Below, in pieces: positions 1 to 4,318 of a stretch of DNA of 5,613 bases. The position numbers and the translations under genes are program-made. The DNA lies in NCBI GenBank assembly GCA_023135215.1, contig JAGLTP010000713.1:1-5613 (forward strand), read 5' to 3'. This stretch comes from Candidatus Heimdallarchaeota archaeon (GTDB lineage Archaea > Asgardarchaeota > Heimdallarchaeia > Heimdallarchaeales > Heimdallarchaeaceae). Position 1 is the first letter of the stretch, and every line of letters begins with the position of its first letter. Under the pieces are notes generated by a model. That model did no database searches. It saw only the letters and a program-made list of their open reading frames with translations, and had not been told where the DNA came from.

Positions 1-498
1 CAAATGGGACCACTCGCTTCAGAGGCTGGTATGAAAAATGTTCTAAAGTTCATTGAGAAAGGTGTTGATGAAGGAGCTGATCTAATACTCGATGGGAGAA
101 ATGTTGAAGTTGAAGATAAGCTTTCTAATGGTTACTTTATTGGACCCACTATTTTCGATAAAGTCACTCCAGATATGACAATAGCAAAAGATGAGATTTT
201 TGGTCCAGTGATTCCAATAATCCAGGTTGAAAACCTTGATGAAGCGATCGAAATAATCGATAAAAATCCATACGGAAATGCATCTTCTATTTTCACATCT
301 GATGGAAAAACTGCAAGAGAATATCAATATAGAGTAAAAGCTGGTAACATAGGTATAAACATAGGTGTTGCAGCTCCCATTGCAACATTTCCATTCTCGG
401 GCATGAAAGACAGCTTTAAAGGAGATTTACATGGACAAGGTAAGAACGCTGTAGATTTCTTTACAGAAGAAAAAGTAGTGATTACAAGATGGTTCTGA
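1..498 (+). CDS. mmsA: Methylmalonate-semialdehyde dehydrogenase (CoA-acylating), C-terminal part
   Basis: The frame is open from the left edge and ends at TGA 496-498, leaving 165 residues of a family usually about 485-500 long. The missing N-terminal two thirds would hold the NAD-binding fold and the catalytic cysteine. Visible landmarks are MGPL at residues 2-5, GYFIGPTIFD at 44-53 and the aldehyde dehydrogenase motif KDEIFGPV at 63-70, whose Glu (E65) normally contacts the nicotinamide ribose. The tail FPFSGMKDSF...GDLHGQG...DFFTEEKVV is diagnostic of the CoA-dependent branch (MmsA/IolA) rather than of ordinary aldehyde dehydrogenases. Family members convert methylmalonate semialdehyde, and often malonate semialdehyde, with CoA and NAD to propionyl-CoA or acetyl-CoA and CO2. 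They act in the cytoplasm in valine, thymine or inositol breakdown. One small departure is VAAP where most members have VPAP. The next gene starts 19 nt downstream, so the two are probably co-transcribed. The substrate is inferred from family only. Confidence 0.92.
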   Translation, partial: QMGPLASEAGMKNVLKFIEKGVDEGADLILDGRNVEVEDKLSNGYFIGPTIFDKVTPDMTIAKDEIFGPVIPIIQVENLDEAIEIIDKNPYGNASSIFTSDGKTAREYQYRVKAGNIGINIGVAAPIATFPFSGMKDSFKGDLHGQGKNAVDFFTEEKVVITRWF

Positions 499-506
499 AA
501 GATTAT

Positions 507-513
507 GAGATGG
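507..513 (+). promoter_or_regulatory. Probable ribosome binding site of the ferritin-like gene
   Basis: GAGATGG lies four bases before ATG 518 and resembles a Shine-Dalgarno sequence (GAGGTG-like, one mismatch). It sits just after the stop of the dehydrogenase gene. This supports the 518 start and translation from a shared mRNA. Confidence 0.4.
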
Positions 514-517
514 TAAT

Positions 518-937
518 ATGGAACTAGGAACTTTAGGATCTATTCTGAAGTATGCTTTAAAACTGGAAAATACTTTAATCACATTTTCCAAGGGAGTAAT
601 AAGTAATAGTAATGAACCAACAACCTGTGAAATTTTTCAAGATGTAATTAAGAAGCATGAAAAAATATTGAAGCGATTGAAACGTGTACGTCATGAAAAT
701 ACAACAGAAATGATTCTTGAACCTATAAAAGATTTCAACAGCAATGAATATTCTTTAGAAAAACTTGAACAAAAAATTTACTCTGAAGAAAATATTGTAC
801 AAACTATGAAAAAGATTGAAACAGTAATAAGAGATTTCTACTTGATTGCTGCTGAAAAAGTCAGTTTTATCGCTGAAGTATCTTCCTTTCTTGAAGATTT
901 AGCTGAGAAGCATCAAGAGAACATCGAGATGTTTTAA
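518..937 (+). CDS. Small helical protein, probably ferritin-like/rubrerythrin-like
   Basis: The protein has 139 residues, is very rich in Lys and Glu, and has no signal peptide or membrane segment. Four helices can be drawn: about 3-28, 36-62, 79-113 and 115-137. The opening MELGTLGSILKYALKLE resembles the first helix of archaeal rubrerythrin-like proteins, with E17 at the expected metal-ligand place. Helices 2 and 4 each carry a KHEK/KHQE-type segment (H47, H132) as in ferritin-like domains. The Glu three residues before each His, expected from the ExxH motif, is absent: position 44 is Ile and 129 is Ala. A complete di-iron site is therefore doubtful. There is also no C-terminal rubredoxin-like CxxC module. 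It starts 19 nt after the dehydrogenase stop, suggesting one operon, although no functional link to semialdehyde oxidation is evident. It could instead be an unrelated four-helix protein. The call rests on remembered family patterns, not a search. Confidence 0.45.
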   Translation: MELGTLGSILKYALKLENTLITFSKGVISNSNEPTTCEIFQDVIKKHEKILKRLKRVRHENTTEMILEPIKDFNSNEYSLEKLEQKIYSEENIVQTMKKIETVIRDFYLIAAEKVSFIAEVSSFLEDLAEKHQENIEMF

Positions 938-1014
938 TCATCTTCCTTGAATTTCTATCTATGAGAATAATTGATGAATCTTAATGCATATAAATATTCA
1001 AGATATTTTAGATT
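938..1014 (+). promoter_or_regulatory. Intergenic region with TATA box; likely leaderless promoter of the PHP gene
   Basis: TATAAATA at 989-996 is a good archaeal TATA box. TATA elements normally sit about 25-30 nt before the transcription start, which places the start at or within a few bases of ATG 1015. The mRNA would then have essentially no 5' leader, and no Shine-Dalgarno is seen before 1015, in agreement. Upstream of the TATA box I see no convincing purine-rich BRE. The T-rich stretch just after the previous stop (about 931-957) could end the upstream transcript, but only weakly. Confidence 0.6.
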
Positions 1015-2079
1015 ATGGCTTTCTTGCGGTATTTAACTAAATTTGCTATACATTTGCTAATTTACCTAATAATCGCAGGATTGATTATGGCTTTCAGTGT
1101 GTTAATCTTCAAATTTGGTCCTGGGGAATTTACATATTATGATGATAGTTGGGATGATAGTGTCCCTTATGTTCCAGTAACTAACAAGACTTACAATGTT
1201 CTTTTGGATCAGCATTCTCATACTGATTACAGTGATGGAAGAGTAACCGTAAGACAAAACATAGAATGGCATGTAGCGCTTGGATTTACTGCTGTAGCAA
1301 TAACAGATCACAACACATTGGAAAATTCAGAAGAGATTAAACAACTTGCTGAAGAATATCAAGATGAAATAATTGTGTTACAAGGGATGGAGTGGACAAC
1401 TTCTAGAATTCATCTCAATTTTATAGGTATATCAGAATGGAATCTAGACATCCCCTATGCTCCTACAGATGTAGAAATACAAGAAGCTATAAGTGAGGTT
1501 CACAGACAAAATGGGACCGTTACAGCAAATCATTTACCATTCACAAAAAATATCGCTGACGAGAAAATGCCTTCCAGAGGAGAGCTATTGGATTGGGGAG
1601 TGGATTTTTTGGAAGTTGTTAATGAGCTGTACTATGATGCAGTATCCTATGAGTTTTATCTAAAACATAATGAATCAATAGGTGTTATTACAGGAACTGA
1701 TTTCCATTCACCAGATCCTGATGAAGGAGGAAGAGTACATTCTTGGACTACATTAAACGTTGAAAATTTCTCTAAAGAAGCTGTTATGAATGAATTGAGA
1801 GCTCATAATACTTCTTTCATTATGAACCAATATGGCATTGTAAATCAAGGTGTGCATAAGGATAGTCGTTCATATTCTTTACTGAAACCATTTTATGAAT
1901 TAGGAGAAGGTTTGGTCTATGTTCACTTGCGATACGATAGAGCATTTGCCCTGTCTGAAAGAATAGTTGTATCTGTATTCGTTATTTACTCGTTTGGATT
2001 TTTCATCTTGACAGAAATAGCAATATTCCTCAGAAAGAAAATTAAACTAAGAAGAGACAGAAAATATAGATATAAATAG
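1015..2079 (+). CDS. Membrane-anchored PHP-family metallohydrolase (CehA/McbA-like)
   Basis: The 354-residue protein has a PHP catalytic domain at about 60-285. Motif I is HSHTDYSDG (H67, H69, D74), motif II ITDHN (D98, H99), motif III GMEWT (E126), then NHLPF (H173), and motif IV GTDFHSP (D229, H231). The full set of metal ligands expected of a PHP phosphoesterase-type fold is therefore present. The wording around motifs II-III and the HLNFIGI stretch at 133-139 recall the CehA/McbA hydrolases, a PHP subgroup whose natural substrates are mostly unknown. A hydrophobic helix at 10-32 follows a positive N-terminus. A second helix at 317-339 precedes a very basic tail (RKKIKLRRDRKYRYK). By the positive-inside rule both ends are cytoplasmic and the catalytic domain faces outward. 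ATG 1015 is chosen because the TATA box points to it and it keeps the first helix whole. An internal ATG at 1087 would remove most of that helix. The substrate cannot be inferred. Confidence 0.85.
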   Translation: MAFLRYLTKFAIHLLIYLIIAGLIMAFSVLIFKFGPGEFTYYDDSWDDSVPYVPVTNKTYNVLLDQHSHTDYSDGRVTVRQNIEWHVALGFTAVAITDHNTLENSEEIKQLAEEYQDEIIVLQGMEWTTSRIHLNFIGISEWNLDIPYAPTDVEIQEAISEVHRQNGTVTANHLPFTKNIADEKMPSRGELLDWGVDFLEVVNELYYDAVSYEFYLKHNESIGVITGTDFHSPDPDEGGRVHSWTTLNVENFSKEAVMNELRAHNTSFIMNQYGIVNQGVHKDSRSYSLLKPFYELGEGLVYVHLRYDRAFALSERIVVSVFVIYSFGFFILTEIAIFLRKKIKLRRDRKYRYK

Positions 2080-2087
2080 AAACGAAC

Positions 2088-2111
2088 GGAATAGACCTTG
2101 TTTTTTATTCC
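2088..2111. terminator. Hairpin plus T6 run between convergent genes
   Basis: GGAATA (2088-2093) pairs with TATTCC (2106-2111). The stem can be lengthened by two pairs, one of them G-T, around an eight-base loop. On the + strand the 3' arm overlaps a T6 run (2101-2106), and oligo-T is the usual archaeal termination signal, so this probably ends the PHP transcript. Its right arm lies in the last codons and stop of the opposing TPR gene. Only 25 nt separate the two stop codons, so transcripts from both sides probably overlap here. The stem is short and AT-rich, so it may contribute little beyond the T run. Confidence 0.45.
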
Positions 2112-4273
2112 ACTTTCTCCTTTCGTTTTGATTCTAATAATCTTTCAAGAATCATTAGTTCTTTAATCGGTAAGGTCATATGTGAAACAAGTTTAGGTTT
2201 TTCTGTACTTTGAAAATCTGAGGTTTCAATTTTGCAACTAATCACTTCTTTTTGTACTTTTTCAACGAATTCGTCCCATAGTTTCATGTAAGTTTTATAT
2301 TGTCCATTTGTAAGGAAAAAGTGATTGACTTCTATATCATCAATTTCACTAAGCAATCCTTCAATTTCTTTAACATCTTCAGAAATAGTTTTTTTATCTT
2401 CAAATCCTTCTAAGGGTTTTAGGATTATATTTTCTTCAATGAAATCCTGATATTTATCAACAAAGAATGTTGAATCTCTTATCATTTTCATTATTAACCG
2501 AGGAATCATCAAGGATTCTAATTGATCTTCAGAAGGGATTTTTTTCTGCTTTAGATAATTTGCTATATTAAGTTTAAATGGTTGAATGAGTTCGAGACCC
2601 TTTGAACTTAACATGTAATATTTCTTGAGCATTGTAGCTGAACGAACTTGCTCTTCTCTTGAAACTTTTACAAAATCTAAATTAATAAGAAGCTTTATCT
2701 GACTACTTAGTGCTCCTTTTGTGATATGAAGTATTTTACTAAGTTCATTCAAATTTCTTTCTTTTACAAAAAGTGCATAGATTATCCTAAATGGAGTCGG
2801 TCCTTTGTTATACAATTCTAGAAAATCACAGAGGTGCTCAGCTCTTCTTATTAATTCTCTTGCTTTTGCAAAATCTATTTCTTCTAAAGCGGATTTGCTT
2901 TGGTCAAGAAAATTTTCAGCCACTGTAGAATAAACAGAATGAAATTGCTTTGGTGAAAGAATATTTGTTAATTCTGTAAACTGATCTGTAAGGAAATCCT
3001 CACCTAGATATCTCTTCAGATCCTCTGCTAAAATCTCTCCATAATTTAACATAGCTATTTTTGTATAATTGAAATTTATTATTTCTTCATCTATGATTTG
3101 GTGAAGAACTATTTTTGCCTTTTTTCGGCTTCGGGAACTTTCACTTGTTTTATATATCAATGCTTTAGCTAATCGATAGGCTTGATCAAAAATTTTCGTT
3201 CTTGATGAACGATTAATTTCTTCTAATCTATCTAAATAAACTTTAGTTAATTTCGATTTCAAATTTCTTTTAGTTATAAAATCAATTAGGGAAAAGAGAA
3301 CAAATGCTTCTGGGTCAACAATTTCGATTCTCTCTGCATAGTTGAGAGCTTTTTCTAAAGTGTCGATTACTAACTTTGGATTATCGAGTTCTTCAAAAAT
3401 CCTTGTTAATTGCATCAGAGAAAAAACTATCCCGAACTTGTAGTCTATTTCTTGAGAGATTAGAAGAGCATTTTCATAGTGTATTTGTGCTTGTGTATTT
3501 TCTCCTTTTCCATAAAAAACATCACCTAGATCAAGGACAGTCCAGACAATATCCTGCTGATTTCCTATCCTTTCTCGGATTTTTAAACATCTTGTAAAAT
3601 ACTCTTCTGCAGTATCGAGTTTTCCCTTTGTTAACCATGTAAAACCTAAACTAAATAGGGTATGTGCAATACTGTGTTGATTACCTATTTTTTCTCTTAT
3701 TTCTAGACTTTTTTCATAATTTTTTATTGCTTTGTCCCTATCCCCCATGTGCATGAATGCCCAACCTAAAGCATGATAAGATCTCGCTGAGTGAGATGTT
3801 TCTTTTATTTCTCTACAAAGATAATAATTATCTTGAGCATAGATATATGCTTGATTTGCATCCCCTTTATCTGTGTAAATATAGACCTTATTTACAAGTA
3901 ATTGGGATTTTCTTTCATTTATACCCTCAATATCACATTCTTCTATAAGTTCTTCAACAACACTGACAATTCTTAAAGCATCTTCTATTCTGTTTAATCT
4001 GTAATTTGCAAATACTTCAGCTATAAGCGCATCAATTTCTCGTAATTTATTGTTCTCTTTCTTTGCGATTTCATGCATTTTATGTGCAAGTATGATCGAG
4101 TTTGAATACTCACCTAAATTATCTAGAACAATACTATTAAGATATAAAAGAGTGAGTTTTTCATCTCCAGATATGTTGGTTTTTTTGCTGTTTTTTAAAA
4201 TCTCAGCTAAAGCACTCTTATACTCTCCCTCTTTTATGAGGTTTTCAATAGTTTCGATTTTATTTTTCATCAT
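2105..4273 (-). CDS. TPR protein with C-terminal winged-helix DNA-binding domain (putative regulator)
   Basis: The protein has 722 residues. Residues 41-320 form seven consecutive 40-residue helical-hairpin units. The best TPR matches are units 161-200 and 201-240 (for example YHALGWAFMHMGDRDKAIKNYEKSL), both ending in the near-repeat REKIGNQ/RERIGNQ. Residues 320-490 are helical without clear motifs. Residues 492-565 form a winged helix: helix TPFRIIYALF, then NELSKIL, recognition helix TKGALSSQIKLLINLDFV, and wing and strand through KKYYMLSSKG. Residues 580-722 are charged and helical, with no recognised domain and no membrane segment. The layout suggests a cytoplasmic transcription regulator whose TPR array senses a protein or small ligand. 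Two ATGs are adjacent; the first (4273) is preferred because AGGAGG lies seven bases before it. The gene follows the peptide-transporter ATPase by 35 nt on the same strand and may be co-transcribed with it. Its target genes and ligand are unknown. Confidence 0.8.
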   Translation of the reverse strand: MMKNKIETIENLIKEGEYKSALAEILKNSKKTNISGDEKLTLLYLNSIVLDNLGEYSNSIILAHKMHEIAKKENNKLREIDALIAEVFANYRLNRIEDALRIVSVVEELIEECDIEGINERKSQLLVNKVYIYTDKGDANQAYIYAQDNYYLCREIKETSHSARSYHALGWAFMHMGDRDKAIKNYEKSLEIREKIGNQHSIAHTLFSLGFTWLTKGKLDTAEEYFTRCLKIRERIGNQQDIVWTVLDLGDVFYGKGENTQAQIHYENALLISQEIDYKFGIVFSLMQLTRIFEELDNPKLVIDTLEKALNYAERIEIVDPEAFVLFSLIDFITKRNLKSKLTKVYLDRLEEINRSSRTKIFDQAYRLAKALIYKTSESSRSRKKAKIVLHQIIDEEIINFNYTKIAMLNYGEILAEDLKRYLGEDFLTDQFTELTNILSPKQFHSVYSTVAENFLDQSKSALEEIDFAKARELIRRAEHLCDFLELYNKGPTPFRIIYALFVKERNLNELSKILHITKGALSSQIKLLINLDFVKVSREEQVRSATMLKKYYMLSSKGLELIQPFKLNIANYLKQKKIPSEDQLESLMIPRLIMKMIRDSTFFVDKYQDFIEENIILKPLEGFEDKKTISEDVKEIEGLLSEIDDIEVNHFFLTNGQYKTYMKLWDEFVEKVQKEVISCKIETSDFQSTEKPKLVSHMTLPIKELMILERLLESKRKEKVE
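2579..2800 (-). other. Winged-helix domain coding segment of the TPR regulator
   Basis: This segment codes for residues 492-565 of the TPR protein. It reads as a helix (PTPFRIIYALFV), a turn, NELSKILHI, then TKGALSSQIKLLINLDFVKV, the classic helix-turn-helix plus wing order of ArsR/MarR-like regulators. The wing is basic and carries K550, K551 and Y552-Y553. The phrase 'TKGALSSQIKLL' matches the usual recognition helix pattern 'S.g.lS.hl..L'. This is domain-level pattern recognition; the exact family is not fixed. Confidence 0.75.
3314..4153 (-). repeat. Seven in-register 120-nt TPR-like coding units
   Basis: Residues 41-320 of the TPR protein divide into seven blocks of exactly 40 residues without insertions. 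The hydrophobic/Gly-Asp pattern (LG...G....A...YE.AL.I) recurs at the same place in each. Units 161-200 and 201-240 are the most alike. Canonical TPRs are 34 residues; 40-residue variants are known in LGN-type TPR proteins and close lengths in kinesin light chain. A half unit (about residues 5-30, with GEYKSALAEIL) precedes the array. The units are diverged in DNA, so this is old protein repetition, not a recent tandem duplication. Confidence 0.7.
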
Positions 4274-4276
4274 TAT

Positions 4277-4296
4277 TTTTCCTCCTGAGAGGAAAA
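4277..4296 (-). promoter_or_regulatory. Hairpin that sequesters the Shine-Dalgarno of the TPR gene
   Basis: On the - strand mRNA, UUUUCCUC pairs perfectly with GAGGAAAA across a UCAG loop, giving eight base pairs and a four-base loop. The right arm plus the last loop bases contain AGGAGG (4281-4286), the Shine-Dalgarno that lies seven bases before ATG 4273. Folding would hide most of the ribosome binding site, and ribosome passage from the upstream ATPase gene could open it. The structure is seen directly; regulation by it is inferred. Confidence 0.55.
4281..4286 (-). promoter_or_regulatory. Strong Shine-Dalgarno AGGAGG of the TPR gene
   Basis: AGGAGG on the - strand is followed by seven bases and then ATG 4273, with a second in-frame ATG directly after. 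The spacing favours the first ATG. This is the strongest ribosome binding site in the window and fixes the start of the TPR protein. Confidence 0.85.
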
Positions 4297-4300
4297 TAAA

Positions 4301-4318
4301 ATTGGAGATTACTCCAAT
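4301..4318 (-). terminator. Hairpin at the ATPase stop codon followed by a U-rich tract (attenuator-like)
   Basis: On the - strand, ATTGGAG pairs perfectly with CTCCAAT around a TAAT loop. The loop contains the TAA stop of the ABC ATPase gene (4309-4311). The stem is followed at once by TTTATTTT. A seven-pair stem plus a U-rich tract resembles an intrinsic terminator, although archaea rely mainly on the T tract. A ribosome finishing the ATPase would cover this stem, so it could act as a translation-sensitive partial terminator between the two genes. Confidence 0.45.

Noticed and set aside
946..1002. Inverted repeat CTTGAAT / ATTCAAG around the PHP promoter
   Set aside because: It is only seven pairs with a 43-nt spacer in AT-rich DNA. 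This is expected by chance, and no operator-like symmetry surrounds the TATA box.
82..1311. Short - strand frames at 82-327 and 1102-1311
   Set aside because: They are antisense to the dehydrogenase and PHP genes, whose conserved motifs fix the + strand as coding.
3554..3793. Recent tandem DNA duplication of 120 nt in the TPR gene
   Set aside because: The units align in protein (REKIGNQ/RERIGNQ) but their DNA differs throughout, so they are ordinary old TPR units rather than a recent duplication or assembly artefact.
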